DNA of 64,000 nucleotides. It comes from Paractinoplanes aksuensis (GTDB taxonomy: Bacteria; Actinomycetota; Actinomycetes; Mycobacteriales; Micromonosporaceae). The position numbers and the translations under genes are program-made. How positions within the stretch are numbered: position 1 is the first letter of the stretch; each line of letters starts with the position of its first letter. Shown here in pieces: positions 41,417 through 49,410 of the stretch. The stretch covers positions 1 through 64,000 of the forward strand of contig NZ_JAMYJR010000051.1 in NCBI RefSeq assembly GCF_024137025.1, read 5' to 3'. The notes under the pieces were generated by a model that was not told where the DNA came from, searched no databases, and saw only the letters and a list, made by a program, of their open reading frames with translations.

Positions 41417-42051
41417 TGCGACGGCCGGATCCGGGTGAAGAACCGGCGGCGCAGCCCCTCGGCCAGCAGCAGAAAGGCCAGCACGGTCACGACCAGCAGC
41501 CCGCCCACGATGAGCAGGAAGGCCGGGTCGCCCGCGTACCAGACCGAGGCATCGGACAGCATCTCACCCCACGACGGGTCCGGCGGGGTGCGAAGACCCC
41601 TTCCCACGTACGCCATCCGGACCTCGACGATCAGGTTGAGCGGCACCAGCAGGGCCCCCGCCAGCAGCGCCGGCCCCAGCAGCCCCCGCACCCGCCCCCG
41701 CCGCACGGCGACCGCCACCCCCAGCCCGATCAGCACCTGCACGAGGGCCGCGGCCAGCGCCACCCCGAGCGAGAACTGCAGACTGCGCACGAGCCGGGTG
41801 AGCACGTCCCGCCCCATCCCCGGCTCGACGCCCAGCCAGTGCTCCCCGCTGATCCCCCCGAAGCTGCCCACCGGCGCCCCACTCGTCGGATCGAACCGAT
41901 CGATGTTGAAACTGTACGAATCGTGCCCGGCCGCAGCCGTGATCACCGGAGCCAGGGCCGCCACCGCCACCAACGACCCGGCAGCAACCGCACCCACCAC
42001 CAACACCTTCGACCGCCGTCGCCCCGGCGCCACGCGCTGCTCTTGATCCAT
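41413..42051 (-). CDS. Shortened DppC/OppC-type ABC permease-like membrane protein
   Basis: A 212-residue membrane protein resembling the C subunit of peptide ABC importers: an N-terminal span, then HWLGVEPGMGRDVLTRLVRS (family G-x-D-x-L-GRD region), two spans, and the family end RMAYVGRGLRTPPDPSWGEM. The usual central part with the EAA cytoplasmic loop, about 80-90 residues, is absent; LLAGALLVPLNLIVEV connects the two conserved ends directly. No partner permease, ATPase or binding protein lies nearby. It may be decayed or reused. ATG at 42051 has a GGAG site 4 bp upstream. It overlaps the Nudix gene by 4 bp. Confidence 0.65.
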   Translation of the reverse strand: MDQEQRVAPGRRRSKVLVVGAVAAGSLVAVAALAPVITAAAGHDSYSFNIDRFDPTSGAPVGSFGGISGEHWLGVEPGMGRDVLTRLVRSLQFSLGVALAAALVQVLIGLGVAVAVRRGRVRGLLGPALLAGALLVPLNLIVEVRMAYVGRGLRTPPDPSWGEMLSDASVWYAGDPAFLLIVGGLLVVTVLAFLLLAEGLRRRFFTRIRPSQ

Positions 42052-42325
42052 TCGCTCCACCCGATCCCCGAGCCGCGGATGCTATCGGAAAAGAGGCGTC
42101 CGAATCGACCAGCACCGGCTAATCCGGGGGCGTGACGGCCGTACGGCTGAAGCCTTTGGTGTCTGCCCTGGTCACCGCCCTTGGTCGTGACTGATCAGGG
42201 GAGGCCGGCCCGCCGTTCGCGGGATTCGGCGGCCTTTGGTCCATTTCACGGGCTCCCGGGTGATTCGAGGCTTGGCCTACCGCGACGCCCGATCGCGGAT
42301 CGTGCCTGACGCAGAAGGACACTCG

Positions 42326-43675
42326 ATGACACACCACCGCTCGCCCCTCCGGGGACGCAGCATCGCCGCCCTGACGGCCTGCGCCGTGGCCGCGACCGGC
42401 CTCACGGTCGTGACCGGCGCCGGCGCCGCCTCGGCCGCGGCGAACAGCTACCGCTCGATCTCCGTGACCGCCGACGGGTCGGGCTACGTGCTGACCAACA
42501 CCGGCGGCGGCACCTATGCCTTCGGCTCGGTCCGCTACCGCGGCAACCCGGCGGGCTTCTCCGGAGAGATCGTCGGTGTCTCGGCCACTGCCGACGGATC
42601 CGGCTACGCGGCCATCTCGAGCCGGGGGCAGGTGTACGCCTACGGGACCGTCACTTACCGAGGCAACCCGACCGGCTTTTCCGGGGACATCGTCGGCGTC
42701 TCGGTGACCGCCGACGGATCCGGCTACGCGGCCGTCTCCAGCACCGGTCAGGTGTACGCCTACGGGTCCGTCCGGTACCACGACAATCCGCGCGGCTTCA
42801 CAGGTCGCATCGTCGGCATCTCGGCCACCGCCGACGGGTCCGGGTACGCGGCCGTCTCCAGCGCCGGTCAGGTGTACGCGTACGGGACGGTGGCCTACCG
42901 CGGCAATCCGGCCGGCTTCTCGGGGCAGATCGCCGGCATCTCGGCCACAGCGAACGGTTCCGGCTACGCCGCCATCTCGAGCACCGGTCAGGTGTACGCC
43001 TACGGCACCGTCGCCTACCGCGGCAACCCGACGGGTTTCACCAACGGGATCAGCGGGATCTCGGTGAGCGGCAACGGATCCGGGTACGCCGCAGTGTCGG
43101 GCATCGGCCAGGTCTACGCGTACGGCACGGTGGCCTACCGCGGCAACGCCGACCCGGGCAGCACGGCGCCGAGCGGTCTGCGGGCCCGGATCGTCGAGCG
43201 CGCCATCGCCGAACTGAACAACACCAGCCGCAACAACGGGGCCCGGCCCAGCAAGTGCAACTTCTATTCCGGCACCGGGACGACGGGCGCTGTGTGCACC
43301 GGCCCGAACAAAGAACGCTGGCGCAGCCAGGACTGGTGTGCCGACTTCACGCGCTGGGTGTGGGGCCAGTCCGGGGCGAACGTCGGCGGCCTCACCGCCG
43401 GGGCGGTCAGCTTCAAGAAGTACGGCGACGCCAAGCGTACGTGGGTGCCCGGCAACACCCTGGCCGGAGTCCAGCCCGGCGACGCGATCGTGTACGACGT
43501 CAACAACGCGAGCACCTGGGCCAGCCACGTCGGCGTCGTGGTCGCCGTCGGGAACACGACGGTCACCACGATCGACGGCAACTTCAGCGGCGGCAAGATC
43601 GTCCGAAGCACCGTCACCCGGGGCGCCCGGTTCGGCTCGAAGACGATCTCGGGATACGCCCGCCCGGTCAGCTGA
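42326..43675 (+). CDS. Secreted six-repeat protein with C-terminal CHAP-like domain
   Basis: A 449-residue exported protein. The signal peptide (SIAALTACAVAATGLTVVTG, ending ASAA) precedes six 40-residue repeats of the form DGSGYAAISSTGQVYAYGTV, YRGNPTGF, probably one blade each of a beta-propeller. After a short linker, residues about 290-449 resemble a CHAP/NlpC-type amidase: Cys in DWCADFTRWVWGQSG, His in ASHVGVVVAVG and an Asn/Asp in TIDGNFSGG. This suggests peptidoglycan cleavage with a carbohydrate-binding propeller. The ATG at 42326 follows CAGAAGGACAC. A 274-bp leader separates it from the divergent permease-like gene. Confidence 0.85.
   Translation: MTHHRSPLRGRSIAALTACAVAATGLTVVTGAGAASAAANSYRSISVTADGSGYVLTNTGGGTYAFGSVRYRGNPAGFSGEIVGVSATADGSGYAAISSRGQVYAYGTVTYRGNPTGFSGDIVGVSVTADGSGYAAVSSTGQVYAYGSVRYHDNPRGFTGRIVGISATADGSGYAAVSSAGQVYAYGTVAYRGNPAGFSGQIAGISATANGSGYAAISSTGQVYAYGTVAYRGNPTGFTNGISGISVSGNGSGYAAVSGIGQVYAYGTVAYRGNADPGSTAPSGLRARIVERAIAELNNTSRNNGARPSKCNFYSGTGTTGAVCTGPNKERWRSQDWCADFTRWVWGQSGANVGGLTAGAVSFKKYGDAKRTWVPGNTLAGVQPGDAIVYDVNNASTWASHVGVVVAVGNTTVTTIDGNFSGGKIVRSTVTRGARFGSKTISGYARPVS
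42461..43160 (+). repeat. Six tandem 120-bp coding repeats
   Basis: The segment CCGACGGRTC (or close variants) recurs at exactly 120-bp intervals from 42471, at 42591, 42711, 42831, 42951 and 43071. Each unit encodes 40 residues with GSGY and VYAYG motifs. The units are well conserved at the DNA level, so recombination or copy-number change is possible. Confidence 0.9.
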
Positions 43676-43769
43676 GGCCGCTGAAGCGGAGCCAGGCCTC
43701 GGCGGCGATCGGGTCGATCCCGAGGCCGTCGAGGTCACCGGTCAGCGTGACGCGGACGTGGAGGTCCTG
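43668..43769 (-). pseudogene. 3' end of an unidentified deleted gene
   Basis: The minus strand has a high-GC3 frame without a start reading QDLHVRVTLTGDLDGLGIDP, IAAEAWLRFSGLS and a TGA. It looks like the last 33 residues of a beta-sandwich or enzyme gene. The upstream part is replaced by the promoter of the FAD monooxygenase. I cannot name the family. The end overlaps the CHAP-like gene by 8 bp. Confidence 0.4.
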
Positions 43770-43792
43770 ACCCCGTCAACCTTGCCGCAAAC

Positions 43793-43809
43793 ATCTTAGC
43801 CATTAAGAT
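43793..43809. promoter_or_regulatory. Palindromic operator of the monooxygenase-marR operon
   Basis: ATCTTAGCCATTAAGAT has perfect 6-bp arms around a 5-base centre and lies just 6 bp before the monooxygenase start. Size, A/T-richness and position are typical for a MarR dimer site, and a MarR gene ends this operon. Binding here would block initiation, fitting autorepression. Confidence 0.65.
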
Positions 43810-43815
43810 AATGCG

Positions 43816-45051
43816 ATGGACATATCGACCGACTTCTCCGTGGCGATCTCCGGGGCCGGGCTGTCCGGGCTCTGTCTCGCCCAATATCTGATGCGCGCCG
43901 GTATCGACGTGCATGTGTACGAGCGGGATCCGGGGCCCTTCGTGCGGCAGCAGGGCTATCGGATCATCCTGGACCGGCACGGGCTGCGGGCGCTGCAGGA
44001 GAGCCTGCCCCGCCCCCTCTACCGCCTGGCCCTGGCCACCGGGGACGAGCCCGGCGGACATCTGCGCTTCACCGATCGGCGGCTGCGCAACGCGATCACC
44101 ATCAACTTCAAGGACGAGCCGCACGCGACCCGGCAGGTCGACCGGCTGACCCTGCGCTCCATCCTGATGGCGGGGCTGGACGGGCGCATCCACTACGGCA
44201 AGACGGCCGTCGCGGTCGACAACAGCCCGGCCGGGCTGCGGCTGCGGTTCGCCGACGGCACGGCGATCACGGCGAGCGTCGTCGTGGGGGCGGAGGGCGT
44301 CCGCTCGACCCTGCGCGCGCAGCTCATGCCCGACGCGAGCCCGGCCGCCACCCCGATGGCCGGTGTCTACGGCCGGTCGCCCCTGCGGCGCAACGCCCTC
44401 CCTGAAAGCTTGCGAACGAGCGGCGTCCTGGCCATCGCCGACCGGCGGGACCGGGCCTTCTTCTTCACCCCCATGCGGTTCGGTGAGAACCCGCGTCAGG
44501 CGTTCGCGCGGCTGGCCCCGGGCAGCTACGCGCCCACCGGCGACGACTACGTCATGTGGGGCATGCTGCTGAGGCAAGAAGAGGTGCCCCACGGCGCCCG
44601 CGGTGACCTGCTGGCCCTGCGGGATCTGGCCTCCGAGCTGAGCGAGGACTTCCACCCGCTGATCCGGCGGCTGGTCGACACGGCCGAGCTCGACGCGACA
44701 GTGCTCAATCTCTTCGCCACCGGCCGCCGGCCCCAGCAGTGGGCCCTGCCCCGGGCGACCATGATGGGCGACGCCGTGCACGTCATGCCCCCGTTCGGCG
44801 CGCACGGTGGCAACACCGCGCTGCGCGACGCCGCCCTGCTGGGCCACAAACTCGTCGAGGCCCGGGCGAGCGGCGCTCCGGTCGAGGACGCGATCACGGC
44901 CTATCAGGACGAGATGATTCCGTACGCGTTTCAGGCCGTTGACACCGCGGCCCGCCTGATGCGCCGCTTGATCGGGGGCGCGGCGGCACCGCACTGGGTG
45001 CTGACCCGCGTACTACCGCGGCTGCACCGCGTCACCGTGCCGGAGGCATGA
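43816..45051 (+). CDS. FAD-dependent monooxygenase
   Basis: A 411-residue flavoprotein of the PHBH-like aromatic hydroxylase group. The FAD motif is VAISGAGLSGLCLAQYLMRA and the NAD(P)H/FAD DG motif is present as VVVGAEGVRSTLRAQLM. The GD motif is MMGDAVHVMPPFGAHGGNTA. These enzymes hydroxylate aromatic compounds, including drugs such as rifamycins or tetracyclines. The ATG at 43816 lies 6 bp after a palindromic operator. The stop overlaps the MarR start (ATGA), so enzyme and regulator form one operon, likely induced by the substrate. Confidence 0.9.
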   Translation: MDISTDFSVAISGAGLSGLCLAQYLMRAGIDVHVYERDPGPFVRQQGYRIILDRHGLRALQESLPRPLYRLALATGDEPGGHLRFTDRRLRNAITINFKDEPHATRQVDRLTLRSILMAGLDGRIHYGKTAVAVDNSPAGLRLRFADGTAITASVVVGAEGVRSTLRAQLMPDASPAATPMAGVYGRSPLRRNALPESLRTSGVLAIADRRDRAFFFTPMRFGENPRQAFARLAPGSYAPTGDDYVMWGMLLRQEEVPHGARGDLLALRDLASELSEDFHPLIRRLVDTAELDATVLNLFATGRRPQQWALPRATMMGDAVHVMPPFGAHGGNTALRDAALLGHKLVEARASGAPVEDAITAYQDEMIPYAFQAVDTAARLMRRLIGGAAAPHWVLTRVLPRLHRVTVPEA

Positions 45052-45566
45052 TGGCCGGCATGTCCCCCGAGCCCACCCGTACGTCCGCGATCGCCGACCT
45101 GATGCGGGCCGGCCGCGAGATGTCCCGGCTGTCCATGGTGTTCCGCTACGCCATCGCCGACCGGCTGGGCCTGACCGTGAGCGACCTGGAGTGCCTGGAC
45201 TTCCTGGCCGACGCCGGCCCGGCCACCGCGGGCCAGATCGCCGACCGCACCAACCTGACCACCGGCGCCGTGACCAGCATGCTCCGCCGGCTCCAGCAGT
45301 CCGGCTACCTCACCACCGAACGCGACCCGGCCGACCGGCGCCGCGTGATCGTCACCCCCCGCCCGGAGCGCATCGCCGAGCTGGAGCAACCGTACGAGCG
45401 CTTCGCCAGCCGCACAGCCAGCCTAATCGAGGGCTACAGCACCGACGAACTCACCCTCCTGACAGACCACTACACCCGAATGCACCAGATGTATGCCGAC
45501 GAACTAGACCAGCTCCGCGATGGCCGCCCGCACACCGGAGGGCCCGGACCGGCCTCCTCTCCATAG
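45051..45566 (+). CDS. MarR-family transcriptional regulator
   Basis: A 171-residue regulator with the MarR winged helix: RLGLTVSDLECLDFLADAGP, GQIADRTNLTTGAVTSMLRR and the wing YLTTERDPADRRRVIVTPRP. Helical dimerisation regions flank it. Three closely spaced in-frame ATGs (45048, 45051, 45060) follow a GGAGG site; 45051 has reasonable spacing, and 45048 overlaps the monooxygenase stop. It probably binds the palindrome at 43793-43809 and is released by the aromatic substrate. Confidence 0.88.
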   Translation: MAGMSPEPTRTSAIADLMRAGREMSRLSMVFRYAIADRLGLTVSDLECLDFLADAGPATAGQIADRTNLTTGAVTSMLRRLQQSGYLTTERDPADRRRVIVTPRPERIAELEQPYERFASRTASLIEGYSTDELTLLTDHYTRMHQMYADELDQLRDGRPHTGGPGPASSP

Positions 45567-45781
45567 CCGACCCCGCTCGGCACCAGCCGGGCACCGAGGA
45601 GTCACTCGACCACACGATGGATCCGGCGGATGACGATGCCCGTCGGGCCGATGCGTCCCGAGCTTATACCCAGCCATTCAATCGCGAATGGACCGTGCAA
45701 CTGCGGCTAGAGCACAGGTTTCGTAGATTTTTGACGAAACTGATGGCGTGTCGACACCAGCGCGGCAGGTAGGATGACCTG

Positions 45782-47059
45782 GTGTTGATCAGGTTCGAAG
45801 CGTCCAACTTCCGGTCTCTGGCAGAGAACGTGGAGCTCTCGATGGTTGCCGTGGATCGGGACCGGGACGAGGCGCGACCGGCCCCGCTCCTCGGCGAGAG
45901 CCTGGTAACGGTGGCCGCAATCTATGGGCCGAATGCTTCAGGAAAATCTAATGTCGTCGCCGCTTTCACATGGCTGAGAGACGCGATACTTCTCTCACTT
46001 CGAGCGTGGGAAGACGAGATCCCGATCGAGCCGTTCGCATTCGGCGACAGCGCTGACGACAACTCCGTCTTCGTTCTGGAACTGCTCATCGACGGCGTGC
46101 GATTCGAATATCTACTCGAACTCGACCGTGAGCGCGTTTACTATGAGGCACTGTTCCACTATCCCGAGCGAAAAAGGCGACGAATTTTTGAGCGGGACGA
46201 TCTGGAATTAAAGCTTCAACGTGGACTCGGCGGCCTGTCGGGTACGCGTGAGCTCTTGACCCCGACCACTCTCGCACTGTCCGTCGCCCGCAGGTTCGAA
46301 GAGCCGCTGGTCAGCCAGTTTGCCCGAGAGCTGGCCCGCGCCGAAGTCTTCGGGCTGCAGCGCCGTTCACGTTACAGCGGTGCCGGTTTCGGGCCTACGC
46401 GATCATCGATTGCATCGCGCGCAACGATGCGCTGGTTCGAGGACAGCGTCGACCAGTTGCCGCTCTTCGGCGATCAATCCGAACGGGATCAGGCCCTGGC
46501 ACTGCTTCAGCTGGCCGACCTCGGGATCTCCGATGTTGTCGTGGACGAGGAGGAAATGGTCTACTCGTCGTCACCCCGCGAGAGATCGAGTCGCAAAAGG
46601 GTTCGGTTGGTGCACAAGGCAGGAACGCGCGATGTCCCTTTGAATTTCGAACTGGAATCGGAGGGCACCAAAACCTGGTTCCACATGATTGGACCAGTGC
46701 TGAACGCGTTGCGTGATGGTTCGATCATTGTCTTCGACGAGCTGGATGCCAGCTTGCACCCCACCGTCTCCGCAGAACTGCTCAAGTTCTTCCACAGCCC
46801 GACACTCAACCCGCGCGGCGCGCAGCTCGTCTTCACCTCGCACGACACAAGCCTGCTCAATCACCTGAACCGCGATGAGGTGTGGCTGACCGAAAAGAGA
46901 GACGACGGATCAACCAGGCTGGGCGCACTGGCCGAATTCGCGGGCGAACGAGTTCGCCGCTCCCAGAACCTGGAGTCAGCGTATCTTCACGGCCGATTCG
47001 GCGCGTTGCCGCAGGTAGATCAATCCGATTTCCTGCGGGCTGTCGGACTGATCGGGTGA
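45782..47059 (+). CDS. RloA-like AAA ATPase of a defence pair
   Basis: A 425-residue SMC/OLD-like AAA ATPase. The N-terminus MLIRFEASNFRSLAENVELS is followed by Walker A IYGPNASGKSN with Lys55, Walker B SIIVFDELDASLHP and the switch His in LVFTSHDTSLLNHL. This is the RloA (AAA_15/21) layout. Codons carry clearly more A/T at third positions than the flanking genes, pointing to horizontal acquisition. The GTG at 45782 has an AGGA site upstream. Its stop overlaps the RloB start by 4 bp. Related pairs act as abortive-infection systems against phage. Confidence 0.85.
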   Translation: MLIRFEASNFRSLAENVELSMVAVDRDRDEARPAPLLGESLVTVAAIYGPNASGKSNVVAAFTWLRDAILLSLRAWEDEIPIEPFAFGDSADDNSVFVLELLIDGVRFEYLLELDRERVYYEALFHYPERKRRRIFERDDLELKLQRGLGGLSGTRELLTPTTLALSVARRFEEPLVSQFARELARAEVFGLQRRSRYSGAGFGPTRSSIASRATMRWFEDSVDQLPLFGDQSERDQALALLQLADLGISDVVVDEEEMVYSSSPRERSSRKRVRLVHKAGTRDVPLNFELESEGTKTWFHMIGPVLNALRDGSIIVFDELDASLHPTVSAELLKFFHSPTLNPRGAQLVFTSHDTSLLNHLNRDEVWLTEKRDDGSTRLGALAEFAGERVRRSQNLESAYLHGRFGALPQVDQSDFLRAVGLIG

Positions 47060-47685
47060 AAGACAGTCGTCTGAAACGAGAGCGCGGCCGATCGGGCAAA
47101 CCGCTGAAGCGGCGGGCCGGGAGCCGGCGCGAACTCAAGACAATAGTCGTGTTCTGCGAAGGCAAGAACACGGAGCCGGATTACGTGGGCGGGCTCAAGA
47201 GGCTGCCCCAAGTCCAGGACAGCACGGCCCTCAACATCGAGATTCACCCGGAGCAGGGAACGCCACTGACTCTGGTCGAGATGGCGGTGGGGCGGATAAC
47301 TGAGCCTGAGGTTGATGAGTGCTGGTGCCTGTTCGACGTCGAGTGGCCCCAGAATCACCCAAATCTGAACGCTGCAGTTGCATTAGCTGATGCAAACGGA
47401 GTTCAGCTTGCCATATCGAATCCATGCTTCGAGCTCTGGCTCATCCTCCACTACCAAGATCATACCCGATTCGAGAACACCAGTGCGGTCGAAAAGGCCA
47501 GCCGGCAGCTTGATCGGCGGAAAGGAAAGACGATCGACGCATCTGTCTACATGCCGCTACGCCAAGCTGCCGGCCGGCGGGCCGCCGCACTGGATCGCCG
47601 TCACGCCAAAGACGGAAACGTATTCCCGAACAACAACCCCTCCTCCGGAATGCATCGGTTCCTGGAAGCCGTGGAAGGATCGTGA
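47056..47685 (+). CDS. RloB-like TOPRIM protein of a defence pair
   Basis: A 209-residue RloB-family protein: KTIVVFCEGKNTEPDYVGGL (TOPRIM Glu), DECWCLFDVEWPQNHPNL (acidic strand, D-x-E instead of D-x-D) and LAISNPCFELWLILHYQDH. A basic N-terminus (KRERGRSGKPLKRRAGSRRE) may bind nucleic acid. RloB acts with the AAA protein RloA; AbiL-type pairs have the same make-up. The TOPRIM part is predicted to be the toxic nuclease, unleashed when the ATPase senses phage. The GTG overlaps the RloA stop (GTGA). It shares the lower-GC codon use. Confidence 0.82.
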   Translation: MKDSRLKRERGRSGKPLKRRAGSRRELKTIVVFCEGKNTEPDYVGGLKRLPQVQDSTALNIEIHPEQGTPLTLVEMAVGRITEPEVDECWCLFDVEWPQNHPNLNAAVALADANGVQLAISNPCFELWLILHYQDHTRFENTSAVEKASRQLDRRKGKTIDASVYMPLRQAAGRRAAALDRRHAKDGNVFPNNNPSSGMHRFLEAVEGS

Positions 47686-47787
47686 AAACCGCATCCTCCA
47701 CCGGAAGGTGTGACCAGATGCTGTCAAACCTTCCAGAACCAAGAAGCATCGCTGGAGCGGAGTGAATCGCTTTGGTTCACGACGTGG

Positions 47788-49329
47788 TCAACGTTCGGGA
47801 ACGCTGAGCCCGACCAGGATGACGCCTCGGTAGACGACGACCGGGGTGCCGGTGCCGTCGCGGCGGGTCACTACGACCTCGTCGAGTGGGCCGGGCTGCG
47901 ACCCGGGGCGGGCCGCCCGCAGCGAGATCACGAGGTGGGCGCCGTCCGGGGTCGGGACGACCGGGCCGAGGCGCTGGTCGGGGCCGGCGCCGGTGGCCAC
48001 CTCCGTCCGCCCGCCGGTCCCGTCCGTGATCAGGATCCGGCTGTCGGCCAGGCCGTGCAGCACGGCGCCATCACCGAGCGCCTTCCCGGGGGCGGCGCCC
48101 GGTGGAACCGCGGCGATCCGGCCCTCCCGGGTGAGGGTCATCGACTCGCCGCCCGGCTGGAACGACAGCGCCGGCACCGCCTCGGCGGCGGCCGGACCAG
48201 CCTCGGCCTCGGCGACCCGTACCGCCGACGCGGCCGGGGCGCCCGGGACGGCGGTGGCGGTCGCGGAGCTCAACCGGACCGACCAGGCGCTGGTGGCGCG
48301 CACGGGTGGGGTCGCGGCGTCCGGCGCGAACGGCAGCTCGACGGCCAGGGCGGTGTCGCCGGCGGCAATCGCGGTGACGGCCCCGGCCATCGGCGGCAAC
48401 CCGGCGACCGGCGTGACCGACCCCTTCTCGAGATCCAGGACGGCCAGCCGACGCGCGTCCTCGATCAGGGCCCGCCGCCCGTCAGCGGCGAAGGCCACCG
48501 TTCCGACGGTGGCCGGGAACGTCCGCACGACGCCCTCGGGGGTGACCACGCTGATCCGGCGCCGATTGTCGACGACGTGCGTCAGGGCGAACCCGCCGGC
48601 GGTGAACGCCCCGGAGACCCTGGTGACGGTCACCCCGGTGTGCCGCCGACCGGTGCTGGTGTCGGCGACGACGAGTTGCCGGGGCCGCTCGGTTGTCACC
48701 GCGGCCAGCATGCGGCCGTCGGCCGAGGCGGCGATCGGGTAGGCCGGCAGCGCGACTGCCGGACTCGCCCGGCCCGTGGTCAGGTTGATGCCGCCGTACC
48801 GACCGGCCCGCTGGTCCGTCCAGTACGCACCGCCGAGCTCGGCCGCGTCGCACGAGGCCTCTGTCGCGGGCTGCACGACCGCGCCGTCGCCGGCCACCAC
48901 GACACAGCGGGACCCGGTGATCGTCAGCCCGGCCCCGACCCCGGCGGCCTGCCGGGCGGCCACATGGTCGGGCAACGTGACGTCGCGGAGACGGCCGTCG
49001 ACGACCAGCGCGTCCCGCGGGTCCTCGGCCAGCCCCCGGGCCACGGTCGGGAACCGGGGATCACCCACGGCGACCTCGACATGCCGCCGGACGGGGGTCG
49101 GACCGGGCAGGTCGGCGCCGAAGGTGTCCACCGCGAACAACCCGGTCAGGTCGTCGCGACGCTGGTCCGCGACGGGCGCCGCGAGCACCGCCGGACCGAG
49201 CCCGCGCACCCCGTCCGGCGCCGGGGCGACCCGGGCGGGCAACGCCGGCGCCTCCGTCCCCGAGCAGCCGGCCACGGCCGCCACCAGGGCCAACGCGGCC
49301 ATTGCCGAGCCGATCCGCCTGTTCGCCAT
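47788..49329 (-). CDS. Lipoprotein with WD40-like propeller repeats
   Basis: A 513-residue exported lipoprotein. The signal peptide ends in the lipobox AAVAGC. The mature part is beta-rich with repeated strand motifs (AYPIAASADGRMLAAVTTER; GTVAFAADGRRALIEDARRL; GPVVPTPDGAHLVISLRAAR), as in WD40/YVTN-type propellers that bind ligands or proteins at the cell surface. The ATG at 49329 is set by the signal peptide. It is divergent from the LuxR-type ATPase gene, 81 bp away, so both may respond to the same signal. Confidence 0.78.
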   Translation of the reverse strand: MANRRIGSAMAALALVAAVAGCSGTEAPALPARVAPAPDGVRGLGPAVLAAPVADQRRDDLTGLFAVDTFGADLPGPTPVRRHVEVAVGDPRFPTVARGLAEDPRDALVVDGRLRDVTLPDHVAARQAAGVGAGLTITGSRCVVVAGDGAVVQPATEASCDAAELGGAYWTDQRAGRYGGINLTTGRASPAVALPAYPIAASADGRMLAAVTTERPRQLVVADTSTGRRHTGVTVTRVSGAFTAGGFALTHVVDNRRRISVVTPEGVVRTFPATVGTVAFAADGRRALIEDARRLAVLDLEKGSVTPVAGLPPMAGAVTAIAAGDTALAVELPFAPDAATPPVRATSAWSVRLSSATATAVPGAPAASAVRVAEAEAGPAAAEAVPALSFQPGGESMTLTREGRIAAVPPGAAPGKALGDGAVLHGLADSRILITDGTGGRTEVATGAGPDQRLGPVVPTPDGAHLVISLRAARPGSQPGPLDEVVVTRRDGTGTPVVVYRGVILVGLSVPER

Positions 49330-49410
49330 GCCTTCAGTGTCGATCACGGGCGCCAGACCGGACCAGCCGGTGGTCTTGCGCCCGATCGCGGAAGAGCGGG
49401 ATCATCACGC

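Noticed and set aside
42052..42325. c-di-AMP (ydaO-type) riboswitch before the CHAP-like gene
   Set aside because: GGGTGATTCG near 42260 faintly recalls one signature element, but the other conserved blocks and the pairing order are not recognisable. No call without a covariance search.
42461..43160. Possible CRISPR or satellite repeat at 120-bp spacing
   Set aside because: The repeats encode a continuous protein with conserved 40-residue units.
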